Part shown: positions 25,043 to 33,834 of the stretch, piece after piece
How positions within the stretch are numbered: the first letter of the stretch is position 1
Layout: each line of letters starts with the position of its first letter
Source: Flavobacterium poyangense
GTDB taxonomy: Bacteria > Bacteroidota > Bacteroidia > Flavobacteriales > Flavobacteriaceae
Length of the DNA stretch: 64,000 bases
Reading direction: 5' to 3'
Assembly: GCF_011751075.1 (NCBI RefSeq)
Contig: NZ_JAALLN010000007.1
Location: forward strand, 186,001-250,000
Notes under the pieces: model-generated
Told to the model about the DNA's origin: nothing
The model's input: the letters and a program-made list of their open reading frames with translations, nothing else
Databases searched by the model: none
Translations under genes and position numbers: made by a program

Positions 25043-27484
25043 TTATAGTTGTTTGTGTATTAAAAAAGGAATTTTTACTGACAGAATAATATTTCTGCTG
25101 GCTTCCGGCAGCTCAATTAACCTGTAAAAGCTCGTGTGATTGAGGTATTTTGCATTAAACAGATTTTGAACCTGTAGGCTAATCAACATATTCTGTTGTC
25201 CTGTTTTTACCTTTGTACCAATACCAAGGTTAAAAACATTACTGCTTGGTGTTTTTCTTTCCGGCGGAACAATTTGATTCTGCTCTGCGGTATATCGATA
25301 ATCAAAGGAGAAATAGGTGTTTTTTAGACTTTTAATTTCAGGACTGTACGTGATATTGAACAAAACCGAAGGAGGAGGAGAGAACGGCAAGGTATACCCC
25401 TTTTTACTACCGGATAATTGTTCTGAATAAAGATATTCAGCCAGAATCTCTCCGCTCAAATTCTTTAGGAATTGATAACGCGCTTGTAATTCGGTCCCGT
25501 AACGCATGACTTTGCTTTGTTCGTACTCAAAAACCTGATTTCCGGCGCCGTAGTAAATATCGTGCTGTGAAGTTGGATTGAGATAAATGTAATTGGTGAA
25601 ATAATTAAAAAACGGACTCAACTGTACCGACCATTTATTTCCCTGCCATTCCATTCCAAGATCGACTTGATAGGAGCGTTCTGCAGACAAATTCGGATTG
25701 CCTTTTTCAAATCTGAAATAGTGATAGTTAACACCATTAGAAGCCAGTTCTTTAGCAATAGGCATTCTAAAACTAGTCCCAAGATTTGCTTTAAGCGAAA
25801 ACAGACCAGGGGTGTAATTGATTCCCGCCGACCAGTTAAAACTGTTGAATGTTCTGTTTAGCTCTTCCGAACGCTTTAAAAAGGCCGAAGTGGTTTGTCC
25901 ATTTTGAGTAATTTCACTTTTAAACCAATCCGAATATTGCTCCATTTCGATTTTGCCGTAATCCATTCGAACTGCGCCATGCAAGAGCCATAAGTCGTTG
26001 ATTTTAAGTTTGTCGTAAACAAACAGCCCTGCATTCAATTGTCGAAATGCCGGTATCAAAAAACTCCAGCCGTTAATGGCGTTTTGCTGTTGTTCACCAT
26101 TTAGTCCTATAGTCAGTTGATGCAGGCCTAACGAAAATTCATCCCTAACGGCCACAGAGAAAACTTCTTTATCGTATTGTCTTTCCAAATCGTGTGGCCC
26201 CGGTCTGTTCTCCGGATATAACGGTGGCATATAACCATGATTGACATAATGGCTCCATTCCCGACGGAAATTTTTCTGAAAACCCAATTGTGTTTCCAAT
26301 TGATGGTTTCCTACTGAAAAAGAGGTTGTATTACTAATTTTGGTATGTGTCACTTCCTGAAAAGGCATCAATATATCTCTGCTTGATTTATCATGAAGCT
26401 CTGTATCTACTTTTCTGGGTTCGAGTCCGTGTGCATTAGCAAAAAAGCCACTTTTGGTGTGAATAGAACTGAGATAAAAAACCGATTTAAAGCGATCGGT
26501 GAGATATCCTACACTAGCATGCAAATCCAGCTCGCGTCCTGCCGTATTGCGCAAATGATTTTTACTTAACGGAACAGCATAATTGTAAACCTGTACGGTA
26601 TCTGCCGGTACACGGTAATCTCCGTAATCCATAAAAGTTATTCGGGAATCAAAAAAATATTTTTCTTTTCGCCCAAATAAATTGAAAGAACCTCCAAATT
26701 GTGCATTATTGCTTTTACCCGTAAGATCCACACTTCCGCCCAAGACATGTTGAGAAGGAAAGGGAACCGGTTTTATATTTATTGCGCCACCAATAGCATC
26801 CGATCCATACATAATAGAAGAGGGGCCTTTGATAATCTCAACCCGATTTACGGCATATTGATCAATCTCCAAGCCATGATCGGCTCCCCATTGCTGCCCT
26901 TCGTGTTTGATGCCATTTTCTACGACTATTACCTGATTAAAACTTAAGCCGCGAATTAAAGGTTTCGAACTCCCGGAACCAATAGAAATGGCTTTTATGC
27001 CAGGTAATCTTTGCAAAGATTGTATAAGACTTCCGCCGAGATTTCGTTGAATATAACTGCTGCTTACGATTTCAACATTCAGCGGTTCTTCTTTCTTTCG
27101 CTGTTTCTCATAGGTATTAGAAACGGTTACTTCCTTTAATTCTTTTACTTCCGGAACTAAGATAACATCAGGTATAATGTTTAAATCTTTATCCAAAGAA
27201 AGTTCCTTTTCATACCGTTTATGAGCCGCATAACTAATACTTATTTTTGTTGATTTTTTATGGATTTGAGTAAAAAAATAATACCCTTTTTTGTCTGTCA
27301 TAGCTGTAACGCCGGACGGAAGAATGGTAACAATAGCACCTTCCAACGGCTTATGACCACTAGAAAATACATTGCCTGATACGCGAACAGTTTGCGCGGT
27401 AACTTTTGTAGCAATAACAATACAAAACAACCACAGACAAAAAGTTGGTAATCGATTTAATTTTTTCTGGTTCATCAAAGTCAA
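25043..27484 (-). CDS. TonB-dependent outer-membrane receptor, ZnuD-like
   Basis: 813 residues from the first ATG; a start at residue 4 (MNQKKLNRL, 27475) is also possible. After a signal peptide (CIVIATKVTAQ), residues about 33-110 form a CarboxypepD_reg-like beta domain (VSGNVFSSGHKPLEGAIV). The plug has LQRLPGIKAISIGSGSSKP, and PSSIMYGSDAIGGAINIKP, the classical plug ending. The barrel then has an extracellular loop GFFANAHGLEPRKVDTELHD, rich in His and Asp and typical of ZnuD-type zinc receptors. It imports a ligand, probably zinc, through energy from TonB. It lies 1 base from the small DUF4625 gene upstream. Confidence 0.85.
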   Translation of the reverse strand: MTLMNQKKLNRLPTFCLWLFCIVIATKVTAQTVRVSGNVFSSGHKPLEGAIVTILPSGVTAMTDKKGYYFFTQIHKKSTKISISYAAHKRYEKELSLDKDLNIIPDVILVPEVKELKEVTVSNTYEKQRKKEEPLNVEIVSSSYIQRNLGGSLIQSLQRLPGIKAISIGSGSSKPLIRGLSFNQVIVVENGIKHEGQQWGADHGLEIDQYAVNRVEIIKGPSSIMYGSDAIGGAINIKPVPFPSQHVLGGSVDLTGKSNNAQFGGSFNLFGRKEKYFFDSRITFMDYGDYRVPADTVQVYNYAVPLSKNHLRNTAGRELDLHASVGYLTDRFKSVFYLSSIHTKSGFFANAHGLEPRKVDTELHDKSSRDILMPFQEVTHTKISNTTSFSVGNHQLETQLGFQKNFRREWSHYVNHGYMPPLYPENRPGPHDLERQYDKEVFSVAVRDEFSLGLHQLTIGLNGEQQQNAINGWSFLIPAFRQLNAGLFVYDKLKINDLWLLHGAVRMDYGKIEMEQYSDWFKSEITQNGQTTSAFLKRSEELNRTFNSFNWSAGINYTPGLFSLKANLGTSFRMPIAKELASNGVNYHYFRFEKGNPNLSAERSYQVDLGMEWQGNKWSVQLSPFFNYFTNYIYLNPTSQHDIYYGAGNQVFEYEQSKVMRYGTELQARYQFLKNLSGEILAEYLYSEQLSGSKKGYTLPFSPPPSVLFNITYSPEIKSLKNTYFSFDYRYTAEQNQIVPPERKTPSSNVFNLGIGTKVKTGQQNMLISLQVQNLFNAKYLNHTSFYRLIELPEASRNIILSVKIPFLIHKQL

Positions 27485-27485
27485 C

Positions 27486-27959
27486 TTATAAAATCTTAAT
27501 ACTTAATCCTTTGATTGTCTGCCAGCCTTCTTTATCAGTCAAACGAATCAAAAAATGATAATCTCCCGGGTCGATATCGGCTGGAATACTGATTTCTTTT
27601 GTGGCTTCAAAATTTTTCTGCCCTTCCGGAATAGGTGTGGTGTTGATATACAACAAGGGATTTACCGGTTTTTTGATAGGGTCAGGGCTACAGTTACTGA
27701 CTTCAGTACTATGCGAATGATGATCAAAATTGTGGTGAATGTCCAGACTGTATGACCCCAGAGTAACGTTGTCTGTAAATTTTGCCCTGAACGTAAATTT
27801 CTGTCCACGTGTAACTTCACTGCATTGCAACGGAAATGCATTGGAAGCCGAAATATCAATTACCGGATATTCCGTATCAATTTCGTTATTGTCACTACTA
27901 CAAGATGTTAATGCTGAGACAACGATCAAAAGGGCCATAAGGGTTCTGTTTTTCTTCAT
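27486..27959 (-). CDS. DUF4625-like His-rich lipoprotein, first gene of the zinc operon
   Basis: 157 residues. The lipobox ends at Cys20 (MKKNRTLMALLIVVSALTSC). A DUF4625-type beta domain follows: GQKFTFRAKFTDNVTLGSYS, then DIHHNFDHHSHSTE (73-86) with His75, 76, 80, 81 and 83, a very likely metal-binding patch. The end PGDYHFLIRLTDKEGW completes the fold. As a surface or periplasmic lipoprotein it could gather zinc for the receptor. It is the first gene, with a 583-base upstream gap that should contain the operon promoter. Confidence 0.82.
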   Translation of the reverse strand: MKKNRTLMALLIVVSALTSCSSDNNEIDTEYPVIDISASNAFPLQCSEVTRGQKFTFRAKFTDNVTLGSYSLDIHHNFDHHSHSTEVSNCSPDPIKKPVNPLLYINTTPIPEGQKNFEATKEISIPADIDPGDYHFLIRLTDKEGWQTIKGLSIKIL

Positions 27960-28542
27960 TTTGTTAGATTTAATTTTAAGTTTATTTATAGGTTTTATTG
28001 TGGTATACGAATTGAAAGATTTCCCTAAAAATGATTAAAATAGCACAGTAATTTCCCAAAGAACCATTATGGTCCTAAGTAAATAGTCATAGTATAATCA
28101 AGACAGATTACGCCATGGAAAGCCAGTTTTTTATGAATGGAGGTATATCATTGGCAAAGGAAAACAACATTGATTATCAATTATTTACAATTAACATTCA
28201 AGTATTTTGCCCAAATTATAATGGATATAATCAGAATTTCCCAATTAGGTTTTGGACCTAACTACTTTTTAAACAGAAACGAATTCGCCACTATCTCTAA
28301 GTGAGAGAATGTAAATGGAATCCTTGAATACCTGTAATTATTCGGTATTCAATAAATTTGAATTACTATGGCTGCACCAATTCAATAAAACATTGGTTTC
28401 CAGTCTGGCGTATTTAAGAGATCCTTATAAGGAATAGTACCTTAGAATACCTTAAATACCAATACATAATAATGGCATTGTTACTGATAAAATTTAAAAT
28501 AGAAAAGACAGCTATCCTTTCGAAATAGAAATGATTACCTGT
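27960..28542. other. Non-coding region upstream of the zinc operon
   Basis: 583 bases. It should hold the promoter of the minus-strand operon starting at 27959, but no exact TAnnTTTG element was found near the start. A 48-codon frame (28115-28261, plus strand) is too short and featureless to call. I see no strong hairpin. It could contain the decayed remains of a gene or a regulatory RNA. Confidence 0.4.
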
Positions 28543-28893
28543 TTAAAATAGAGGAGGTGCACGAAGCGCAAATAAAGCTCCTTTAAAGAAATTGGAATGC
28601 GTTATAGCATAAAAAGAAATAAAAGGAGTAAGGCTTCTGCTTTCATAAAGCTCAAAATAAACATAGGAGAAAGTAGCAATTGGGCTAAACTTAAAGTGAC
28701 AAATAGCACATTCTTCGCTGGTATAATTGTGAGCTTTTAAGTCACTTTTGCTTGTAGTGTATGTTTTGGCTGTTTTTTCTACACTGAAATTGTGATTGTG
28801 AATATGTTCGTAAGAATGCACAACCGGAAACAGTATTGCAAACAATACTATCAAAGGCATTAGAAGATTAATAAATTTTAATTTCTTTTTCAT
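28543..28893 (-). CDS. Small His/Cys-rich membrane protein, DUF2946-like
   Basis: 116 residues. One N-terminal hydrophobic segment (about 9-25, LLMPLIVLFAILFPVV) is followed by a His cluster HSYEHIHNH (26-34). Then comes ECAICHFKFSP, with Cys62 and Cys65 plus His66, and a C-terminal ALFALRAPPLF, close to the RAPP ending of DUF2946 proteins. The metal-ligand pattern suggests binding of zinc or copper at the outer face of the membrane. It lies upstream of the zinc operon on the same strand but has its own promoter (28929-28960). Its role is inferred, not shown. Confidence 0.72.
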   Translation of the reverse strand: MKKKLKFINLLMPLIVLFAILFPVVHSYEHIHNHNFSVEKTAKTYTTSKSDLKAHNYTSEECAICHFKFSPIATFSYVYFELYESRSLTPFISFYAITHSNFFKGALFALRAPPLF

Positions 28894-28928
28894 TCTGTGA
28901 ATCCGGTTTTACGACTACAAGAGTAATG

Positions 28929-28960
28929 CAAATATAAAATTCTTATTTACAAATGCAACA
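28929..28960 (-). promoter_or_regulatory. Bacteroidota-type promoter for the DUF2946-like gene
   Basis: On the minus strand, a TATATTTG -7 element (28929-28936) matches TAnnTTTG exactly, and TGTTG (28956-28960) serves as the -33 element with a 19-base spacer. A 25-bp imperfect palindrome (TGCAAATA...TATTTACA, 28927-28951) overlaps the -7 element and could be an operator, perhaps for a zinc-sensing repressor. Confidence 0.7.
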
Positions 28961-29246
28961 TTGTTTCATTAAAGTTTTTTCAATAAATGCAAAAAACGGA
29001 CTCTATAAAAGCAATAAAATATTTATTATCAAATAGATATGCAACTCTAAAAAGGCCATTTGTAGGACTATTTTTATTTAGAACTAAGAATCAAATCGAA
29101 TGCTTTTTATAAGTCCTTATAATTGCAGTCACCAAGAGATTTGCTGCTCTATAAAATTATTCAAATAGTAATATTTTTTGGGAATTTTGTATCTTAGCAA
29201 GAGTTAATCAGTTGTTATATAATATGTTGCGAAATATTAACACAAT
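28961..29246. other. Divergent intergenic region
   Basis: AT-rich spacer between the DUF2946-like gene (minus) and the plus-strand unknown at 29247. Nothing coding is seen. Confidence 0.4.
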
Positions 29247-30062
29247 ATGATTTATAAAATTCTTACAATTAATAACAGTTGGGCTATGTCATTGGATAAA
29301 ACGAAATTGAGGCTTTATAGATTTTTAAAAAAACATAGAGTTTTAGTAAAGAATGCAGGAGTTAATATTAGACCGAGTTATTTTGACAAAGATTCATTTT
29401 CAGGACGCAGCTATCGTGGATATGATAATGCCGACAGCGACTTTATTTGCAATAAAATTAGAAACTTAGATTTAATTTTTAGCGGAATAAATCGCAGATT
29501 TCAATGTGATTATAAAGACTTTGACAATGAAAAAAAAATTGCAACAGAATTATTGTCCGCTAAAAAACGTGTAGAGCAAGTTTTAGTTGAATTAAACGAA
29601 ATTGAAATAAGAAACAGGGATCGGGACTATTCGCAATATCCGTTAAAAGTTTGTTATGCCACATTTAAAGAAATTAACGATGATTTAGAGGAGATTATAT
29701 CGTCTGAAGAAATGATTAGTTTTTTATACGAGATTGAACTTAATACATTGGAGTATGAAAATCTAAAATTAGAGTTTGGAATTATTTGGCAAACCAAATT
29801 GCTTCGTTATACGTTGCACTTTTTGGCATTTATTCCATTTTTGGGGAGCTGTTTATATGTTTTGTTATACAATGATGATGTTGATTATGCTACTAATGAA
29901 AATGTAACAATAGTTGTTTCCGGTTGCATCATGACAATACTACTTCACCTTTTTCTAAATACTAAAAATTCATTTAACGAATCATTTAAGTATATTCTGC
30001 TGAAATCAAGAAAAAACCTGCGAGAGAAAAAATGGCAAACGTTTCTAAAACAGCAATCTTAG
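29247..30062 (+). CDS. Unknown protein with two C-terminal membrane segments
   Basis: 271 residues. A start at residue 14 (MSLDKTKLRLYRF, 29286) gives a more ordinary N-terminus and is possible. The first 160 residues are charged and largely helical (EKKIATELLSAKKRVEQVLVELNEIEIRNRDRD looks coiled-coil-prone); the second half has two hydrophobic segments (about 191-206, LHFLAFIPFLGSCLYV, and about 221-236, VTIVVSGCIMTILLHL), then a basic tail. It is probably an inner-membrane protein with a large cytoplasmic N-terminal part. No family is recognised, and no neighbour gives a clue. Confidence 0.65.
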   Translation: MIYKILTINNSWAMSLDKTKLRLYRFLKKHRVLVKNAGVNIRPSYFDKDSFSGRSYRGYDNADSDFICNKIRNLDLIFSGINRRFQCDYKDFDNEKKIATELLSAKKRVEQVLVELNEIEIRNRDRDYSQYPLKVCYATFKEINDDLEEIISSEEMISFLYEIELNTLEYENLKLEFGIIWQTKLLRYTLHFLAFIPFLGSCLYVLLYNDDVDYATNENVTIVVSGCIMTILLHLFLNTKNSFNESFKYILLKSRKNLREKKWQTFLKQQS

Positions 30063-30161
30063 TTTGCAATATGTTTTTGAGTAGAAAATTAATCATAGGC
30101 ATCATTATAAGTAGTGTTGTTGTATTAATCAATTAACATAAGAGCTTTATTGTGTAGCTAG

Positions 30162-30842
30162 TTAGTTCCCTAAAACATAACCTACAAGCGCCGATATTCC
30201 CATGACAAAAGTACTCCAGACACAGAGCCGACAAACGACTTTAAATATATTAGACCGGGCTATTTTTGCAGCCAGTACTCCCGATATTATCAAAAAAAGT
30301 ATAGCGCAGCTGTATTGATAGAGTACCATTTCTTTTATCGGGGCCAAAATAACAACCAGAAGAGGTAAAAGCCCTCCGACCATAAAAGACACAGCCGCCG
30401 CAAACGCAGCCATTAACGGATTGGGTTGCGGAATTTCTTCTATTTCTAATTCATCCGTAACCTGAGTATCAAAAGTCTCATGAGAAGTTAGTTCAACCGC
30501 TACTTGTTTTGCGAGTTCTGTATTTATTCCTTTTTGAATAAAAATACGCGTCAACTTTTTAAGCTTTTCATCAGGCATACAGTTTAGGGCTTCATTTTCT
30601 TTTTTAAGATCCTCAGTCTCGATATCAGATTGCGAACTCACAAATACATATTCTCCTGCCGCCATCGAAAGTGCACCGGCTGTTAAACCTGCGACAGACG
30701 CAAGTAAAACCGGTTCCCGGGTCATACTTGCAGCAGCAACACCAATTGCCAAACTTGTTATAGATAATATGCCATCTTTGGCACTAAGAACTGCTGCTTT
30801 AAACCAGCAACTTCTGTTAATGTCGAGTTTTTCCATTTCCAT
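30162..30842 (-). CDS. VIT/CCC1-family metal transporter
   Basis: 226 residues. Residues about 13-55 (FKAAVLSAKDGILSITSLAIGVA, then SVAGLTAGALSMAAGEYVFVSSQSD) match the first two helices of the VIT1/CCC1 family with its conserved DG and AGEY motifs. A charged acidic loop follows (residues 75-130), then three more membrane segments. Family members move iron or manganese out of the cytosol; in bacteria the usual role is metal tolerance. The zinc locus is 2.2 kb away, but no operon link is seen. Confidence 0.9.
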   Translation of the reverse strand: MEMEKLDINRSCWFKAAVLSAKDGILSITSLAIGVAAASMTREPVLLASVAGLTAGALSMAAGEYVFVSSQSDIETEDLKKENEALNCMPDEKLKKLTRIFIQKGINTELAKQVAVELTSHETFDTQVTDELEIEEIPQPNPLMAAFAAAVSFMVGGLLPLLVVILAPIKEMVLYQYSCAILFLIISGVLAAKIARSNIFKVVCRLCVWSTFVMGISALVGYVLGN

Positions 30843-32079
30843 AATTTTGATTATACACGGGGTTAAATTTGCGGAGTAATCTTAGTTGTTTACTGTTTCA
30901 TAATACGTTTTTTAGCTATTTCCATGGTTGGAAACAGGGAGGTTAAAAACTACAATTGATTTATTCTATTCTAAAATGCATTTTCTTTCGCTGAATCAGA
31001 TAAGTTCAGGAAAGCCTATTGCTTTTTTACTTCCGAATTTTGTTATAAATAATTTTGAGAACGCTAATAGAAATACAGCTTTGCAAACCTGCTGATAAGT
31101 AAAAATTAGGTGTATTAAATACCCGGATTAAAGCTAAAAAAGACTTTAAACACACTATTTAAAGAAAGTTACACTATTTTTCGTCGATCCTAATTTCTAA
31201 AGCTATTATTATGAAATTCTTTTAATTTCCGGGGCTTATAGTTTTAATTAAAGTTATAAGATAAAAGCGGCTTGTTATTAGGACAGTTGGGATTTTAGAG
31301 GGTTATATTACGGATTGTCACATTGAAATTAACATGTTTATTTTAATTGTAAATCTTTTGTCTTTGAATGACAAGAATAGTCGTTGAAAGGAGTGTTTTC
31401 AACGAAAAAAAGAAGAATAAGCAGACTTATTTTATCTAGATAACATATAGGAAAAGTAGACTCTGTTTTTACTTTATTATAACCCTATTGTTTAGCCTAA
31501 CAAAAAACTTGCCGCGAATTGCACGAATTTTCACGAATTGTTTTGTTTTTACTTTAAAACGGACGTTACATATTGACTCCAAATCAGAAAAAATCATTTA
31601 AATCAGTGTAATCTGAGGTAACACCTTATTTATTATACGACAGATAAGATTAGCGTAACCAAATCACTCCCAGTTTTTTAAAATTTAATTCGTGAAAATT
31701 CGTGCAATTCGCGGCCTCTTTTTTTAAGCATTCAATGAAACGGACTGTTATAATTTGTTGTATTCCATAGATTTAGAATCAGTCTAATTAACCTCTTCGC
31801 TTTGAAAACGAGTAAAAGTACTTGGTTCGCTTTTAAAATTATGCCCTACTATTGTAGGAATAAATTTCTAAAAAATACGTCTGTCACACAAAATAAGTTG
31901 ACGTGTAGAGTATCTCATTTAGAATGATCGTGACAAAAATTAAAAAGAACAAAAAAATCTATTATAAGCATGACGTATTGAAACAACAGCTGGCTGAATA
32001 AGTACAACAACTGTTTGATTTTAACACAAAGTAACTACGCCCCTTAACTACACCAATTATTAACTTTAAAACTAATACT
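30843..32079. other. Long non-coding region with inverted-repeat element
   Basis: 1237 bases without a credible gene. It contains a perfect 29-bp inverted repeat (31511-31539 and 31687-31715) and a short CCTAC/GTAGG hairpin near 31850. The right end should contain the promoter of the quinoprotein cluster starting at 32080, but no exact TAnnTTTG element was found. The region is AT-rich and could hold a small RNA. Confidence 0.55.
31511..31715. repeat. Element bounded by a perfect 29-bp inverted repeat
   Basis: The arms at 31511-31539 and 31687-31715 are exact reverse complements, starting GCCGCGAATTGCACG and ending CGTGCAATTCGCGGC. The 147 bases between them include AAATCAGTGTAATCTGAGG, a phrase I associate with Bacteroidota intergenic repeats. 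There is no reading frame of note. It could be a non-autonomous mobile or REP-like unit. Confidence 0.85.
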
Positions 32080-33630
32080 ATGTTAAAACGGAATGACGAC
32101 TTTTTAGACGGGCTAAATTTCTCCCCGAAAACTGTAAATTTCAGTGTACAAGAAAATGAGTCAGCAGCAGATCAGGGAAGCAATAATGGCATATTAAAGA
32201 ATTTGATGTCAGAATATACGAGACTCCAAATTGATGATCCGGTTAGACCTTTTTATGAAGAAAACCTGCAAAAAATTGTAAACAATGTAGACTATGGTAT
32301 TTTACGATTACTAGAAGGCACTTGGGTGAGTTACAACAATAGCGCTAACAATCAAAGTACCGGAAAATTAGTTGGTAGCGGAGTACATACTACCATCATG
32401 CCTTCACCGGGTACAAATTCAGGAACTATTCCAGGGAAATACAGTTTTGATTGTCAACAGTATATCGAAAAACTAACATTTGAATTGGTACCGGGAGGGG
32501 TTCGTAACCGTGGCGGAGCCAATGAACAATTCTGCGGGGCTGTTAAATACGAACAAACTGTCAAAAGTGTAAGTGCCGATAAAAATTCAACTGCTTTGCA
32601 ATACACCCCGATTCATGAGGAAAACGGTATGTATTTATGGCTTAGCGACGTGTTTAATCATGCTGCCACTAAAAAAAGTATTGAAGAAGACCGTGGTTTA
32701 CTTCCTGTAGCAGAAACAAATCCAAATAAAAATTTGTACAAAAGTGGCTATCCGGATGAAACTCTTTTCTTGATTTTGAACGATAAAGGGCAAAAAGAGT
32801 ATGTAACATTAGAAAACTTAAACGGAAGACATTATTATGAGATCATTGCAGCTAAAGAACTTAAACCCGGAGCTGGTCAAACTGGTCCGTATTTTATACC
32901 TGATTATTCTATATCTAGAAGTGGGGTAATTCCGCATGGCAGTACAATAACTTTGTTAGGAAATCTTGTTAATGAAGATTCAAGTTTTCTACTTGATGGC
33001 CCGCCAAAATTTCCGAAAGGTGATGCCGCCTGGAAATACGATCATCTTGCTATTTCGAAAACCATGGGAGGGGCCGGTGCCAGCGAAGAAAAACCTATAA
33101 ATCTGGATCAACCACCACCTGACTGGGTATTTGAAAAATTGAACCACGATACAGATCCTGATGAAAATTTGATCTACACGCAGCGTATACTTGCCAATGA
33201 ATTATATCCTTATTCTGTAAGACCCGATTTACGACTTCGTGATTCCAACAGAGGGTCAGAAATAATAAACCATGTCCAGGTCAAATTGTCTTCTAAAAAC
33301 AAAACAGGAGCACAGGGAGGGATATTAAACGTTCCTTTTGTAAATCGTTTTGTAAATACTGTTGAAATGAATATGAATTTATGGATAGAAACAGTTGTAG
33401 AAAATGGCAAGGAGTTTTTTCAATTGCAATACGAGCAAATTATACTTTTTGAATTTGCCTTCGGAGATAGCGGAGGTACAACAAGTTGGCCTCATATTCA
33501 GGTTAATACACTTCGTAAAATAGAAGATATTCCCGAAGATCAAAGAGTTATAATTAAAGAGCAATTTTACAACTCAGGAAAAGAAAATACTTCTGTACCG
33601 GATTCAAGATGCCCTTATCATAAAGTATAA
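32080..33630 (+). CDS. Hypothetical protein, lipocalin-like N-terminal barrel; first gene of quinoprotein cluster
   Basis: 516 residues. There is no signal peptide. Residues about 74-190 begin GILRLLEGTWVSYNN, a LLxGTW start like those of nitrobindin/FABP-type barrels, which may bind heme or a lipid. A second beta-rich part (about 250-490) has ISRSGVIPHGSTITLLGNL and FEFAFGDSGGTTSWPHIQVN. The C-terminal SRCPYHKV has a Cys and a His that could bind a metal. I do not recognise a named family. It leads a five-gene plus-strand block with a ferritin-like protein, LodA-like oxidase, radical SAM protein and LodB-like flavoprotein, so it probably belongs to that system. A 48-base hairpin follows its stop. 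Confidence 0.75.
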   Translation: MLKRNDDFLDGLNFSPKTVNFSVQENESAADQGSNNGILKNLMSEYTRLQIDDPVRPFYEENLQKIVNNVDYGILRLLEGTWVSYNNSANNQSTGKLVGSGVHTTIMPSPGTNSGTIPGKYSFDCQQYIEKLTFELVPGGVRNRGGANEQFCGAVKYEQTVKSVSADKNSTALQYTPIHEENGMYLWLSDVFNHAATKKSIEEDRGLLPVAETNPNKNLYKSGYPDETLFLILNDKGQKEYVTLENLNGRHYYEIIAAKELKPGAGQTGPYFIPDYSISRSGVIPHGSTITLLGNLVNEDSSFLLDGPPKFPKGDAAWKYDHLAISKTMGGAGASEEKPINLDQPPPDWVFEKLNHDTDPDENLIYTQRILANELYPYSVRPDLRLRDSNRGSEIINHVQVKLSSKNKTGAQGGILNVPFVNRFVNTVEMNMNLWIETVVENGKEFFQLQYEQIILFEFAFGDSGGTTSWPHIQVNTLRKIEDIPEDQRVIIKEQFYNSGKENTSVPDSRCPYHKV

Positions 33631-33639
33631 CAGTTTACT

Positions 33640-33687
33640 GATAAAATTCCATAGTGCTCTGATATCAGGACGCTATGGAGCTTTATC
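33640..33687 (+). promoter_or_regulatory. Long hairpin between first two genes of quinoprotein cluster
   Basis: Nested arms pair GATAAA with TTTATC, CCATAG with CTATGG, and CTGAT with ATCAG around a central palindrome (CTGATATCAG). It is not followed by a T tract, so it looks like a processing or stability element or a partial attenuator that sets the ratio of upstream to downstream products. Confidence 0.6.
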
Positions 33688-33834
33688 GTATCTAAAATTA
33701 CATTTCCTTCCGTTTTTAAACATCTTTTTTAGGAATTCTAAAGGCCATTGTTGTCGAAAGTTTTATACCTATTAATTGAGTTGGCAACAAAAGTACTATT
33801 AGGATTAAATAGAAATTTAACCAAACAACGTATT

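Noticed and set aside
28115..28261. 48-codon plus-strand frame in the gap before the zinc operon
   Set aside because: It has no signal, motif or good start context and is short enough to occur by chance.
33748..33834. Longer start (29 extra residues) for the ferritin-like protein
   Set aside because: The added residues look like translated spacer and the ATG at 33835 begins the family-like sequence.
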